DNA of 64,000 nt from Podarcis raffonei. Its lineage: Eukaryota; Chordata; Lepidosauria; Squamata; Lacertidae. The translations under genes were made by a program, and so were the position numbers. Positions 1 through 12,192 of this stretch are shown piece after piece. Numbering within the stretch: position 1 is the first letter of the stretch; each line of letters starts with the position of its first letter. The DNA lies in the NCBI RefSeq assembly GCF_027172205.1, contig NC_070607.1:65720831-65784830 (forward strand), read 5' to 3'. The notes under the pieces are model-generated. The model saw nothing but the letters and a program-made list of their open reading frames with translations, had not been told where the DNA came from and did not search any database.

Positions 1-269
1 CATGCATAAAAATTGGGCTAAATCACAGCTACATAAAAGGTACAGACACTGGAAGAGAGAAAGAAGTGCTCATCAGCATTACTGCAGAAGTTACTAGAAA
101 TAACTGGATGGAATTAAAAACAGGGATGTTAAGACCTGAGAAAATGTACTGGAAACATCAAACTTCTTTAAAGTATTTGGAGCAGTCATTATTAAAGTTG
201 CTGGTTGCTTTAAGCAGGTGTCAATTTAAGCAGAAATGTACAGATGCCCACTGCCTCTTCCCAGCTTAC

Positions 270-402
270 CTGATGAGCCTGGAGACAGGGCTGAGGGCCC
301 AGGGGAGGGATTCATACTGCTTATAGGCTGAGGGGGTAGATGGCTGCCTGCGATATACCTACTTAGTAAATTATCTAAGTTACTGGAACCAGCATCTTCC
401 AG
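270..402 (-). CDS. TRIM33: TRIM33 exon 12 (TIF1-gamma middle region)
   Basis: Encodes about residues 677-720, reading LEDAGSSNLDNLLSRY and ending SPGSSG, nearly identical to the human protein at this point. The acceptor TATTTCAG lies just before CTGGAAG and the donor is CAG|GTAAGC, leaving a phase-1 split glycine codon. The segment belongs to the long, low-complexity linker between the coiled coil and the PHD-bromodomain module, part of the region TIF1 proteins use for SMAD and co-regulator contacts. Later exons (PHD finger, bromodomain) must lie left of the window, so the gene is cut by the window edge and not truncated biologically. Identification is firm from the run of matching exons. Confidence 0.93.
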
Positions 403-1836
403 CTGAAATAAAGGAGGACAGCCACACAGTGATTCTGCCAAGTCTAAATGCAGCATGCTAGAAATGACAGCTTGAGGATCATCTGTATTTTCACTGAAGG
501 AGTTTAAAGCACTAGCACTTATTCACATAATAAGGGGAAACAAACAGATGAATACTCAGTTTTGCCATATTTGTATTTGCTATATTCCTGCATGTATAAT
601 CAAGGAGTCTAGGAAATGACATGGCTACAAATTATTAATAAACTTTAGCATAGAATATTGTAGCAAAATCTTAGAATTCAATGAGTTTTAAGAAACAAGC
701 TTATTTCAAACTCAGTTGTCAATACTGATGCCTAGGTTTGTGTCAGAGAGAGGTCTACATTCAGAACAACTTCCACTCTCTGCTTATGGAACTCATTCAT
801 TGCACCTTATATTTTACTCATGAAGTTGCCCTGATTTGTATGTTTTAACTATCTTATTCAAATATAGGACAATAAACATAGACAGGGAGAAACCATATGC
901 TTTCAATATTACTAAGAGGGTTGCCACTAGAAGAATGGAAAATATATCATATTTTTTTAAAGCTGATCAGGGTGGATGGCAAAAATAGTTTAGGATATCT
1001 GTTCTAGTTTTAAACAAGAATACATTTATTTTGTAGTAGGGCTTTTCCTTCAAGCAAGCTCCAAGGGTAGCACTGACCCATCTATAATCAACACTACGGG
1101 AACTTCATGTAAAAGTAGGCAGGGCCCAAATGAAAAATATTGTGTGGCCTTTTTTTTTAAGGACACAGTTTAGGGAGGTTGTGAGGGAGTTACAAAAGCA
1201 ATTAAGTGAAACCCCCAAATAAAACACACATTTTGGCATGATAGTACAAGTGTTTTAGAAGTTAAAAACACACTTTTAATGGACACATTTGGAAACCCTT
1301 GTGTATGTGCTTGTGGGCTGGGAACAAAAAACTTTGTGGCATCATTGCAGAGGACCCACAGAAGTTAATGGGGGGTGTTGATTCATTAAATGACAAACTG
1401 GGAGGACACAAAAACATCTTGAGGGAGCCATGTGGCCCATGAGTTAGGAGTCCCTACCTTAGAAGACACACAGCTGAACTGAATACATTTCCTGCATTTT
1501 AGTTTCAGTGCAGAATAAATTCAGACACAGGTTTCAAAAATCATAAATGCCGCCCCCCAGCAGAAAAATATTCTAAATAAGAATACTGATGCTAAATGGT
1601 GTAAAATGCAATGAAAGAGTAAAGCACATTAGGAGGAGACACAGTGATTTGTCCAGTGAGTTTCATAGCTGATTAGGAAAACAAGACGGTTCTGGTCAGT
1701 TTATGAGAAGATGACCCAAGTCAAATGTACCTTTTCAATACAGTTTTTTAAGTGTTGACACCAAACACACAATTAATATCTAGAAATTCTGATGTCGTAT
1801 TATTAGCTTTCATCTGATTTCATATAGCTTACTAAC
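403..1836 (-). other. TRIM33: TRIM33 intron 11
   Basis: AT-rich intron between exons 11 and 12. I recognise no gene, RNA or repeat family in it. Open frames are short and show no conserved protein sequence. Confidence 0.6.
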
Positions 1837-2037
1837 CTGTATAGGAGGAATATCTGGCAAGGAAGGCAAATTTTCTGGGTTGGTTACTGATGGAATAAGC
1901 TCTATTGCTGCTACAGATGGGCTTGTTGGACCACGGTTGGCATTGGCCATGGTGGCTGTTGTAGGGCTTGTTGGGTTGATAGTATTATTGTGCACTGAAA
2001 CAACTGGGAAGGGACCTGCATGTCCTGGGTTTGAATG
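1837..2037 (-). CDS. TRIM33: TRIM33 exon 11
   Basis: Exactly 67 codons, phase 0 at both ends, from HSNPGHAGPF to PDIPPIQ. The acceptor is TTGGCAG and the donor is ACAG|GTTAGT. It is a serine, threonine, proline and asparagine-rich linker containing NPTSPTTATMANANRGPTSP, very close to human TIF1-gamma. No folded domain is expected here. It joins exon 10 (ending LQRQ) and exon 12 (starting LEDAG) in frame. Confidence 0.94.
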
Positions 2038-2587
2038 CTGCCAAGACAAAGGAGAGGGGGAAGCAAGAGAGAGAAAATATTGTTATGATAAGGAGAAAAC
2101 TCTTTCCTATGCAAAACTGGAAATTTTCAAAGCTTGTTGCTTCCTGCATTTCTCTCCATGAGTTTCCCATTGCTGATAATTGTTTTAAACCTTCTAAAAC
2201 ATTTTGCATTTTATTCACTTTTTTATAGGTCCTCTTTTTTTAAACCTTATTGCAAGCTCTCTACTCCCCCTTAATCGGAGAACATAACAAATTATTCCCA
2301 TATTAACATGCTGGTTATCCAGCCAAAAGGCAATAAAGTTGTGAAAGGTAAAATGTGGCTGCAAGTGCATTTCATTAGATGCTCCATTAGCTTAAATACT
2401 CTGCATGTGGCTAGTAATATCCAAAATTTTACAAGATTCCTATTATGCGGCTCTTTAAACAGCCAGCAACATGGAAGGAGATGTCCCTTTAAAAGAGGTC
2501 TCACAGCTGATATATACACATAGAAGCTGAGCTGAATCAAAAGTCCAGAATCAAAGATGGGAAACAAAATGTGCACACAGCATATAC
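2038..2587 (-). other. TRIM33: TRIM33 intron 10
   Basis: 550-base intron between exons 10 and 11, starting GTATAT and ending TTGGCAG. No repeat recognised; open frames here extend from the flanking exons or lie antisense to them. Confidence 0.6.
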
Positions 2588-2746
2588 TTGTCTTTGTAAG
2601 TGTGGCTGCATCATGTACTGGGGCCCGTTGTGGCGCGGTATCCCTGGGAGACGAGCAGTGTTCTGAGCCATTCTCATCTGGTGGGCTTGGAAAGCACCGC
2701 AATTCATTCCCCTCTGCATGGTCTGCATACTTATCAACCTCGGAGG
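2588..2746 (-). CDS. TRIM33: TRIM33 exon 10
   Basis: Exactly 53 codons, phase 0 at both ends, from PPRLISMQTM to QPHLQRQ. The acceptor is TTTTGTAG and the donor is CAA|GTATAT. The methionine- and glutamine-rich sequence matches the human linker (AFQAHQMR, PGIPRH, PQY-MMQPHLQRQ). Compared with the human sequence as I remember it, single residues appear missing after QRG and after PQY, ordinary linker drift. It is preceded by an intron with an apparent GC donor (see exon 9). Confidence 0.94.
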
Positions 2747-2950
2747 CTACAAAACATTATGTATTTTAAAAGATGAGATAAAAGCAGTCCTCTTTGCCAA
2801 GTGAAGTAAATGAAGATGCATCTTTGTGCTTTACATGACAGCGGTATAAATCCTACCTTAAACTTTGTGGATTAAGGTAGAACTCAAAGTGCCAAAGGTG
2901 CAATTTAGTGTCTACAATGAGTGTCTTAATTTAGATCATCTGAAACTTGC

Positions 2951-3198
2951 CTGTTGCTGCAGCATCTGTGGGCCTGCCTGGCGAGGAATCTGCCCTGCAG
3001 GCTGCCCCATCCTCATCTGTTGTAACTGCTGGTGTTTTTGTTGTGCGTACACCTGCTGTTGCATATGCTGGAGCCGAAGCTGTGCAAGATTAATTTGCGG
3101 TGGAGGTTTGCTGATGTGGTTTGTTCCCGGAGGAACTTGTCCCACTACTACATTAGGAGTATAACCTTGGGTTGGTTTGTTTTCAATAACAAGATTAC
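2951..3198 (-). CDS. TRIM33: TRIM33 exon 9, followed by a GC donor
   Basis: Encodes residues 474-556: the end of a split glycine, [29 protein letters not shown], then a glutamine-rich helix-like run ([27 protein letters not shown]) ending MLQQQ. The acceptor is TTGTTTAG. Exon 10 begins in phase 0 with PPR, so the exon must stop after CAG at 2951. The next intron bases are then GCAAGT, a GC-AG donor in strong context. Using the GT four bases further on would break the frame. Between the glutamine run and MLQQQ the human protein carries a proline/threonine/glutamine stretch; here it is shorter ([12 protein letters not shown]). Confidence 0.92.
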
Positions 3199-3719
3199 CT
3201 AAACAACAGGAGAGAGAATTGGTCAATCACAAAGTTATTTATTTCAAGCTAAATGTTAACAGTCTAGAAGTTTTACACTATGTACACCCTAGCTTCACAG
3301 CAGCTAAAAAGTTAAAAATAAATGTACTTTTAATCAATATATTCAGAGACTTGTAATTATTTGCACTTCCTTATTGACTTTAAATAAGATATTGGTTCTG
3401 ATGTACCCATATCTTACCTTAGTTTTATACATAAAGATACATCACAATCAACGTCATGCAACACATTTTTGCAACAAAGTAATTTTGTGTCATCAATAAG
3501 CATTCAATATTTTATGAACTCATTTCCATAGCATTAGAAGGAAAAAGACTTAAATACAGAGTAATTATTGCTTGTGCATAATATGCAATTTATATATTGT
3601 AACTTTAAGCATTCTAGAGATTTTTAAAGGAAACGCATTTAATACTTAAGAGACTAAAAGATGAAGACAGAAAATCACACAAATATACAAATATAGCTCT
3701 GTAATTTTTACACCAGAGG

Positions 3720-3960
3720 CCTTTTGCAAGTGGTGTCCAGGTTATGGAATATCCTCCCCAGAGACAGCTGCCTGGCTCCTAAGCTGTAGTTTTTTTGATG
3801 TCAGGTGAAAACCCTTCCCCTAGTCTTTTCATTTTTAGAAACATGTTTAGGTGCCTTGGGGCCATTAGAACATTGTTCTGGTTTTTGCTGGCTTTATTCA
3901 GATCATTTAAACTTATTTTTTCATTTTATAGCCATGATGTATTTTATGTGGGTTTTAAAA
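3720..3960 (+). repeat. L2-like LINE 3' fragment
   Basis: The plus strand translates to a decayed LINE C-terminus: LWNILPRDSCLAPKL, then KTLPLV and FLETCLGALGP, followed by AT-rich 3' DNA. This resembles the L2-clade end (a 'NSLP' block then a helix). Old and frame-broken. Confidence 0.5.
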
Positions 3961-4555
3961 AAACAAAAAAGTAAGAAAATTTAATGTTTTCTGTTAATGC
4001 TGTAAGTATAAAACAAAACCTCAGAGCATTTATAACCATTTTAGGATAATAGGGGCCTTGTGTTTCTTTACACGTAAGAGTCTTTCAATTATAATCACAT
4101 TAAACAAATTATCTTTCTGATTCAACTAAGCCAGCACTCTAGCAGAAGTCAGCACAAGGGCTCTCAGTAGTTCAACAGGGCTTTCCCCTCACCTCCCTGC
4201 CACCTCCTCCAATTCCACTCTGAAGAACTGGGAGAACCCCCAGAACATTGTGCGGAGGGGAAGGAGGAGATTGCTGAAATGCTTCAGAAGACAGAACAAT
4301 CAGAAGAGTGCAAGGTTTAATTCCACCCCTTGTCTTGTGCAGTGATACTGAGCTGAAATACTGCAGTGTCCCTTAATTCAGAACTACACAACAGCCAGCT
4401 ATGTACTTCTGTCCTTGCTATCAAAGATTAAGTTGAGCAGTGAGAGATGCTTGCAAAGATGCTTATAAGACCACGCTGTTCAGCAATATGATTTTTCTGT
4501 TTCATCATTCAAACAGGAATTTGAGTGATTCACAACTTTAACACAAGTATGGGGA

Positions 4556-4690
4556 GACTGTGATCCTCCAGATGTTGTTGGACCCCCTCTCACCAGCCTC
4601 AGCCAGCATGGCCAAGTTCAGGAATGATAGGAGTTGTAGAACACCTAGAAGGCTATAGGTCCCCCATCCCCAATTTTACATTTTATGTAC
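4556..4690. repeat. hAT-like fold-back repeat, diverged
   Basis: Contains CCTCCAGATGTTGTTGGAC, a CAGCCAGCATGGCCAA centre and GGAGTTGTAGAACA on the far arm. It is the same general design as the fold-back copies near 36980 and 59560, a common non-autonomous DNA element in reptile genomes. Confidence 0.5.
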
Positions 4691-7410
4691 TGTGCCCCAG
4701 GTTCAAAAGACTATATGGGAAGCTTCTGAGCACGTACTAATGCCTTTGCAGTACAATTTTTCAAACCACAGACCTCTGAGACAGCTGAAGCAGCAAGAGT
4801 TATAGGAAGTCCTAGTGTGCATATAGAGTCGCTTGCACACGCCCAACAGACACTTGTCTCTTGGACAGTCTCTAGGCTGGTTTTACAGAAATCCAGATTA
4901 ATGCATCTTAAAATACTTATAATGAACTGAATTTGTGTCACCAAAATAGAAGACAAGCATCTAAATTCTCCATTTTAGCTAAAAGTTTTGCATTTGTTAG
5001 TTGCTCAAGAAACTTTCTGCAAATTAATGTGAATTGTCTGATAAACCCCTCTGCATTTTTAAACAAGCAAGATCTGTTTTCTTTTGCCCAGTTCTTGGTC
5101 TGACCTTTTCTTGATCATCTGAATTATAAAACTAGTAACTTCCTTGAAGCTATTCTACTGTAAGTTGCAATGATTTGTGTACCTGGTTATTTCTTACATG
5201 AACAATAATTCTTAATCAAAATATTTTTAGATTTTCTTGCATCACAACTTCGACTCAACTTTAGTAATTCTAAAACAAATACAAATTCCTGGAAGGGTGA
5301 AAAATCTGTTTTATTCAAGAGCACACACCCACTATTTATTGAATGGAGGTCTAAAATTAATCATAACTTAGAAATCTTTTCTTCAGTGTTACTGGAGCCA
5401 AATCAGTACTTACACTCCAGTACCATTAACCGCAATGGGAGACCCCTCTCTTAACAGTTCATTTAGGAACTTGACAATGACACCCATGGTTTTCCCCGGT
5501 TTCAGAATTATCCTTGCATTGATTCTAGAGATTTGTTCTAGTCATATGCATTTGTCAAAGGCCGTCCTCATCACCGTTCATTCTTCAGTAAATTAAAGAC
5601 AAGATTTATTGATTTATTTTTACTTTCTGCTCCCTCTAGGATTCCTCTGAATTTTTTTTTAATGTAGTTTCCAAGACTTCATTTCCAATACCTTTTTCAG
5701 TTCCCAATGTATAGCCCCAATCCAAAGGGCCGCATGATGAGCTCTGCACATGTAGTGGGGGGTTCCGATACCTCCCCCTTTCCAGAAGCATCCCCTCACA
5801 GTGCCCAACAAGCTGCCCTGAAGCTTGAGGAACCTCGAAAGTGTCCTCCAACAGAGTAAGAGGAGTTGCTGCTGGAGAAGAACACGGGAAAAACCTGGTA
5901 TGGACATATAAGCCTTTGTACACACCTAAGAGGCTCTAATCTATTTTGCTCAGTATCCTATACTGGCTCTTAATTATCCAACCAATAAATTCTCTCATCA
6001 AAGTTCTCTGTTCTTTTATATTACTTGTAGTTACTATGGGGAGGTATATAAGTCTAACACATGAAGGAAGGGATTTTAATACACAAACATGGATCTAAAT
6101 GGGATTTTGCCTGCTATTGCCCTTTCTCCTTCTATATAGGCCAAAAGCTGGAAAGCCATGCATGAAGGTATAGATTTCTCTCCTGTGAAGCTGTCTCTCA
6201 CTTGATACTAGAGCTTTGCCATGCCAAAGAATGCATGCACCTTGCTCAGTCATTGTGTCACTGAAGGAATATTGTTTTTACTCATTCTAATCTGTCGCTA
6301 TAAGGAAGTTGTTAAGTCTTTAAAGCCAAAATGTCCTGCCAATACCATGCAAAAGTATTTTGGGACCAGTTGGAATCTGGTGCCCAATTTTCTCTTAGAA
6401 TATCTAAAATGTGCTGCTAAGAGTTCTGGAAATTTTTCAGCCCTGTTTAGCTGGTATAAATATTATTCATATTACTAAGTCTACAGGACAAATACTAGAC
6501 TGAGTTTTCCATGTCTTCCTATCGTTTTCTACTTCTTTGTTTACAGAAATACGGCAACTGAGTTGCAGCCTAACATACTAAGAAGTTTGGAACAAACAAG
6601 TCTTCTTTCAACGCCTGAATGTGGGCTACCAGATTTGACCCTCAATTGCTTTCCCCTTCAAGGAAGCACACTGATTGTAGGCTGACACTTTCCAGTGTCC
6701 TTTATTACCAGAGAGGGATAGAAGGAAATTACCAACAGAGTACATGGAATCACTACTGATCTATACAGAGCAATCTTGCATGTAGTTCAGGAGACACTCT
6801 CCACTCCTCCTTCATCACCACTGTCATGACCCTCCCCTCCGCTCTGTGGTGCCTGCTCATCACTCCACCTCTCTTGTCACAGTGCTTTCTTAGAAGATTA
6901 TTAAAGCTAAAATCTGGAGAAGCATCTGAAGTAGCCTAACACCACCGTATTCAATGATTAAGAGCAGTGCAGCACTACCTATTAAGGCATATCGATTTCC
7001 AAGTGAATAATAATGCATCCAGACTGTAGAGAGAACTATTCTAGTGACAGGGAGTTGCATGCAAAGCAGAAGCATAGTTTGAGAGAAGCATCTGGGTAGT
7101 GGCTGCATATGTTATAAAAGCTTTGGCTCGGATCCAACCCCATACAAGCAAACAGATGACAGTTCATCATGTGCACAGGAGAGGAGAGGACTTGCCAAAC
7201 AAGGGGAGTTTGGCTTAATGTCTGCTTAAAGTCAGATAATTTTATACAATTATACAGTGAAAAAAAGCTTCCTGGTATGAATGGATCCAAGACACTACCA
7301 CCAATTTTAGTGGTAGTCTACAGAAAGTTCTATCTAGTTCATGCTACTCATCATATTAAGAATTTTTGCACATTGAATTCAGCTTTCAGAAAAATGGAAC
7401 ACCCTCTCAC

Positions 7411-7528
7411 CTAAGTTGACTACATTCTTTGCCCAGAATGTGGGATCACAATGGAAGCGTATTGCTCCATTAGCAGCTGGGACAGGATCACATCGTGCTT
7501 TTAAAATATGTCGCAGCTGGAACGTGAT
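7411..7528 (-). CDS. TRIM33: TRIM33 exon 8
   Basis: Residues 435-473 plus one base of a split glycine. It reads ITFQLRHILKARCDPVPAAN then GAIRFHCDPTFWAKNVVNLG, essentially identical to human. This is the conserved stretch just after the coiled coil in TIF1 proteins, the TIF1 signature region with its conserved tryptophan and phenylalanine residues. The acceptor is TTCTCACAG and the donor is TTAG|GTGAGA, phase 1, matching the start of exon 9. Confidence 0.95.
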
Positions 7529-10239
7529 CTGTGAGAAGACAAACACTCTCAGATTAGTGATGACATTGTGCGGAGAGTCAACAAAAAGAAGTCGACAAAA
7601 CAAAATGCAAATTGTCAACAACTGTGTGTGGCTTTGAGCAAGCTGCCATCTCTTATCCTAACCTATCTCATAGAAATAAGCTAAACCTTATTTTCAGTCG
7701 CTTAGAAGAATTGCAGGATACAAACATAAGGTCGCAAGAGAATTACTACTGGAGTGCATTACTTCTAAAATACAAGAAGGTAGATTTTAAGCAAATAGAT
7801 GGTGGCACAGGACTAAGCCACATTCAAAGTATACCCAGTGGAATGAAAATACTTACTCACTGAAACCCATTGATTACAATGGATCTACTTTAGGAATAGC
7901 TTAGTCTGATACCACCCAGAGTTCGTAAGTGGTAACTTGTATTTTTATACATGCCTGACTTTAGTTGTACCAATGTTCAAATGATAACACAGAAAACATA
8001 CACAAAATATAGAACAAGACTTTTAATTTTTCCATGTGAGTAGAAAGCAAACGATGCATATTTGACATGGGAAAAGTTCTATTCTAAGTCAAAACCCCAG
8101 AATTGGTTTTAAATTCTAATTTGCTTCAATGATTAAGGTGTCACCCAATGCTCAAGTCATTCAATGTGAAAGACACACACCCTGAGCAAGGTGCTAGACT
8201 CTTATCACTTTGGAATTACAAACTGAGAGAGCCATACCAACACTCAAAAATGATAGTAAATTCCCCCTAATTTGTTCCCCTTAACTTCCAGCAGCACTTC
8301 CGGCAAGCTAAATGCCAAATTCCAGTACCAAAATTCTAATGGAAAAATGTGCTTCCTGCCTTTCACTGAAACAGACACAGGAATTACTGAGAATTGAGCA
8401 GGCTCAGTTCACAGCAACTGCTGATATTGATCCAAGGTGGCAAGCAGTGATGCAAGTAAAATTTTGATGGCCCACTTCAATTGGCACCTGAATTATCATG
8501 TAAACACAACTTTTATAAATGCTGTATTAATTTTCCATGCTGTATAAATGTGCTACACATTTAAGCCAGCTGCCAAATGTAGTCCAATATGGAAGGTAAA
8601 ACTTAATCAAATAAAACACATTCAGATACAGTTTTTTGCAACCAGGGTTTTAGTTCTGATTTGCAGTCCATCATTAAAACAACTGGTTTTGACTTGAAGC
8701 AAATCAAGTGGCAACTTCATCAACTGAAATTTCTGGTTTTTTGTTTTACTTTATCCTGGTGTTTGTTTGTTTAGTTTGTTTACAAATAACTAGAACTAGA
8801 GAGGGGAAATGGAAAAATTTCCTTGGGGGAAATTTTACTCTTTAGAATTCTTGGTGATTGCTGTTATGGTTTTTAACTTAACTACCCAGATGAAGTTGTT
8901 CATTGGATGGTATACTGTATAACTGTTAAAACTATTGGCATCTGTCTGTCTGAAGAGACAATGGAAGAGTGAGCCATCGGGTGGGTAAAGTTAAACCATT
9001 GGAGAGTTAAAGTGCTTCTTGTGGCTGTAGAGACTAATATGGGAGAAACATGTTTTACTGCAGGTAGAACAGATAACAGTCTGGTTTTACTGTTACAGAA
9101 GCACCGTGGCATTTCTTCTCTCTGTGCTTCTCCCAGGGGTCATTTCTCCTCTGGTCACTACTATGGATACTGTCTTCAGGCAATGCGGTCATCTGCAAGG
9201 GATTCCCACATGGCACGGTTCATATTGCCAGCCTTCATGCCACATTTGCAGACATCTTTGTAACACAGAGTTGGTCTGCCAACAGGCCTGATGCCTAAAA
9301 ACAGCTCCCCATGAAGCACATCTTTGGGGATCTGGCCATCTTCCATTGTGTGGACGTGACCAAGCCGCAGTAGACGTCGCTGAGACAGAAGTGTGGACAT
9401 GGTGGGAATGTGGGCTTGGAAGAGCACATATTTGTTTGAGACTCTGTCCTACAATGTGATACCCAAAATCTTCCTGACACAGCACTCACATAAGGCATTG
9501 AGGTGTAAGTTGCTTACGACTCACTTCCATAATGCAGTGCGCTCAACACACAAGCCTGGTAGACCTTCCTCTTGGTATTGGTTGTTAGCATCACATTCTT
9601 CCATAGGCTTTTGGGGAGGCAAGTTGTTGCTATAGCTGCCTTACCAACACACCATCAATGGTTATGGTGGAGTCCTTTTCAGACTCACTTCACTGGTACT
9701 GAGTAAATTACATATAGCTACAAGGCACTAAAGGTTCAGTGACTGTCTATACAAGTGAAACTGTTTGTTTCCAACAACATCTAACTCCATGAACTTTGCA
9801 AAGAAGCCAAAAAATTGCCCCTCAGCTGACCATCATGAAGCCTAGGTAACCACCGGAAACTATCTGGCCTGACATCAACTTCTATATAGATTCAGGAACA
9901 GGTAAAAAACCGTTGAGCACCTGCTAGAAAGACCTACATAATTGTCAACGCTATGGATTGCAGTGTTACATTTACCTAATCAAAATGCAGGATGTGTCAG
10001 GGCTAGCTGGCTTGCCAAACGAACAAACTTCCAAATTTTACAGTAATTTAAATATCAAGTTTGGAATAAAGTGTGGACTGGAAACACTTGTACAAATATT
10101 AGCAAAGTGGCATTAGCTGTACTTACCTGAAAGCTTTGAGAGTAAGAAAAACATGGGTCCCCGTGATGCAATATTCTTTGTTTCAATGCAAGAATAAGAC
10201 TATAATCTATGCTATACTGCAATTCAAAGCTTTCCTTAC
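7529..10239 (-). other. TRIM33: TRIM33 intron 7
   Basis: 2.7-kb intron containing the LINE fragment at 9090-9665. The rest is AT-rich with no recognised element or gene. Confidence 0.6.
9090..9665 (-). repeat. LINE reverse-transcriptase C-terminal fragment
   Basis: The minus strand gives RRLLRLGHVHTMEDGQIPKD, LHGELFLGIRPVGRPTL, YKDVCKCGMKAGN and MWESLADDR in one frame. This is the LRWxGHVxRMxDxRIPK and WESLAxDR type of C-terminus found in several LINE clades. Neighbouring pieces shift frame, so the copy is old. The clade is not resolved. Confidence 0.6.
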
Positions 10240-10386
10240 CAGTCGCTTGCTATAGAGTAATGCAGTGCTGCTGCCACTTGCAATGGCCCAGTTAGTAAAG
10301 TTCATCACATGTTTCACCTGCCGTGACAGACCACTGATATCGTTCTGCTGCTGTATTAGCTTCATCTGTCTCTCCTTTGTTACAGT
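10240..10386 (-). CDS. TRIM33: TRIM33 exon 7, coiled-coil end
   Basis: Exactly 49 codons, phase 0, from TVTKERQMKL to LLYSKRL. It carries the C-terminal part of the RBCC coiled coil (KERQMKLIQQQNDISGLSRQ) and the conserved block HVMNFTNWAIASGSSTALLY. The acceptor is TCTATTCAG and the donor is ACTG|GTAAGG. The first residue is T where human has N; otherwise the match is almost complete. The coiled coil mediates TIF1 homo- and hetero-oligomerisation. Confidence 0.95.
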
Positions 10387-10667
10387 CTGAATAGAAACAG
10401 TACACACATATCCATTTTTAAAAAATAATATCAAGTGCAATAATTAAAACATCTATCTATGCAACATGTAGATACTTAGTAGAGATGTAAATCAGAAGTG
10501 TGGCTATAACAAATAGTGGGTAAAATTTAACATTTTGAGAGTGGACTTTTATTTGTAGACTAACCTTGTGCCATACCGGCACTGAGTGCTGACAGGTCAC
10601 GGGGCAGAACAAAAACTGTTAATTGTTTTTTAAAATTACAATTATCATGTTGGCATGGACATGATCT

Positions 10668-10740
10668 GAAAATGTACACTGCTGAAAACTTGTTGAAGCT
10701 AAGTAAGTGGTTGGGTGGGAGACTTTGTCAGAACTCAAAA
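10668..10740 (+). repeat. Possible 5S rRNA-derived SINE remnant
   Basis: GAAGCTAAGTAAGTGG and GGGTGGGAGAC resemble the internal promoter portion of 5S rRNA (GAAGCTAAGCAGG ... GGATGGGAGACC), with an internal deletion. It could be a decayed 5S-headed SINE. Only short blocks match, so the assignment is weak. Confidence 0.3.
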
Positions 10741-11048
10741 AGAAAAAAATTGGATATAATTGTAATAAATAATATTTATACTCATTGGCAATGCCATCAA
10801 TTTTTATTCAGTTTAATTATGACTGCACACTTCAGTCTCACAGATGGATTTATTTTAGACATGACTTTCTCAGTTTCCCAGTAACCATGATTGTAATTAG
10901 TGTTAGTTAAACTGCATGCAACTATTTCAGATGTATTTCCTTCCTATAATGCTGAAAAGTGTAGTTTATTTTAGATTATTTTAAAATATAGATGCTGGGT
11001 TGTATCCAGTGATGTTTGTGCATGAGCAGATTGAGATTCCAGTTGCAC

Positions 11049-11050
11049 AA

Positions 11051-11097
<47 letters not shown>
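11049..11097. repeat. (ATT)n microsatellite
   Basis: About 15 uninterrupted ATT units in TRIM33 intron 6. Such ATT tails often mark LINE 3' ends in reptiles, but no LINE was recognised beside this one. Confidence 0.95.
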
Positions 11098-11098
<1 letters not shown>

Positions 11099-12100
11099 TC
11101 AACCTATCCCTTTATCTCTGCTCCCCATAGCGCTTTGCATGCTTCCAAAATCTGCTCCAGAGGTTGGGGGACCCTTTGGTTTGGAGGATTGATGGGGCCT
11201 CAGAGGAGAAGAAGGGAAAATCCTGTTCTGCCCGATTATGGGCAATTCTTCCTACCACTGTAGCACTGGACAACAGAGCCCTGTGATGTTTGGTAGTGAT
11301 CCCCAGCCCTCCAGAGCAGTTGTTTGTTTTGGGGTGGTGGTGGGATGATGCAGATGGGATGATACAGAGGGCAGAAAGAAAAGATCTACTATGTGAGCCT
11401 GCCTTCTACTCACACAATGTTGGCTACATTCCTTATATACAATTGTATTATTTTATACATTATCCACCTAAAAGATGCTCAAGGCAGTTCACAAAAAAGG
11501 GTAAAACATACAATAACTGCTCCATAATTTTGCATTATGATTTATTTCTTCAAAAAGTGCTAATTTGATGCAAGTAGTTAAAGCTAGCTTTATATCTACA
11601 TTTTGACCGAGTTTGGTTCAAGCAGCCATCACCTACTTAACCTATCAAATAAATATAGCACCAGCAATAAACATCCCCCATCCCATCCCATTTGGTGCTT
11701 GTTACCACAGAGCTTAGGGATTTAATAGCCTTGCTTTCAGGCATCTCAGTACTTTTATCAAAATTAAAGCAAAAAGTGGGGCAATCTATACCTCTGGGCA
11801 TCACAAAGGAAGACAACGTGGAATATGAATATGATTTATCATAATTTTGAAACACTGAAAGTCCTGTAAAGTTTCAAAGAACTCTACAAAAGCAACATCA
11901 CTGTTATAGGTCACATTTTTTCACATTTTTACTATTTTTATTTTCCTGTAAAGAATCATCTAGTTCTAAAATTTTATTTGTTCATAAGAATTAATTAGTA
12001 GCATAATGAATGGATAGAATACCATTCAAATTGTGCCATTTCTAAATTGCAATTAACTTTTTTTTAGGAGCACAGTACCTCTGGGTGTACTAAAATTAGA

Positions 12101-12192
12101 CTGCAATCCTATGCCCACTTACCTGGGAGTAAGCCCCACTGAACTCAATGGAAGCTACTTCTGAAAAGACATGTATAGGACTGCACTGTTAA
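12101..12192. repeat. Short palindromic interspersed repeat (TGCAATCCTATG type)
   Basis: Opens CTGCAATCCTATGCCCACTT, has CCCACTGAACTCAATGG in the middle, and closes with TATAGGACTGCACTG, the approximate reverse complement of its start. Related copies occur near 23657, 29290, 44430, 45840 and 62640. It looks like a roughly 90-base non-autonomous DNA element. Confidence 0.65.

Larger units (their letters stand above)
3199..7410 (-). other. TRIM33: TRIM33 intron 8
   Basis: 4.2-kb intron. It holds an L2-like LINE tail near 3720-3960 and a fold-back DNA repeat near 4556-4690, listed separately. The remainder is AT-rich unique-looking DNA with no supported gene. Confidence 0.6.

Noticed and set aside
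2865-3164. 99-codon cysteine-rich plus-strand frame
   Set aside because: Antisense to the glutamine-rich TRIM33 exon 9.
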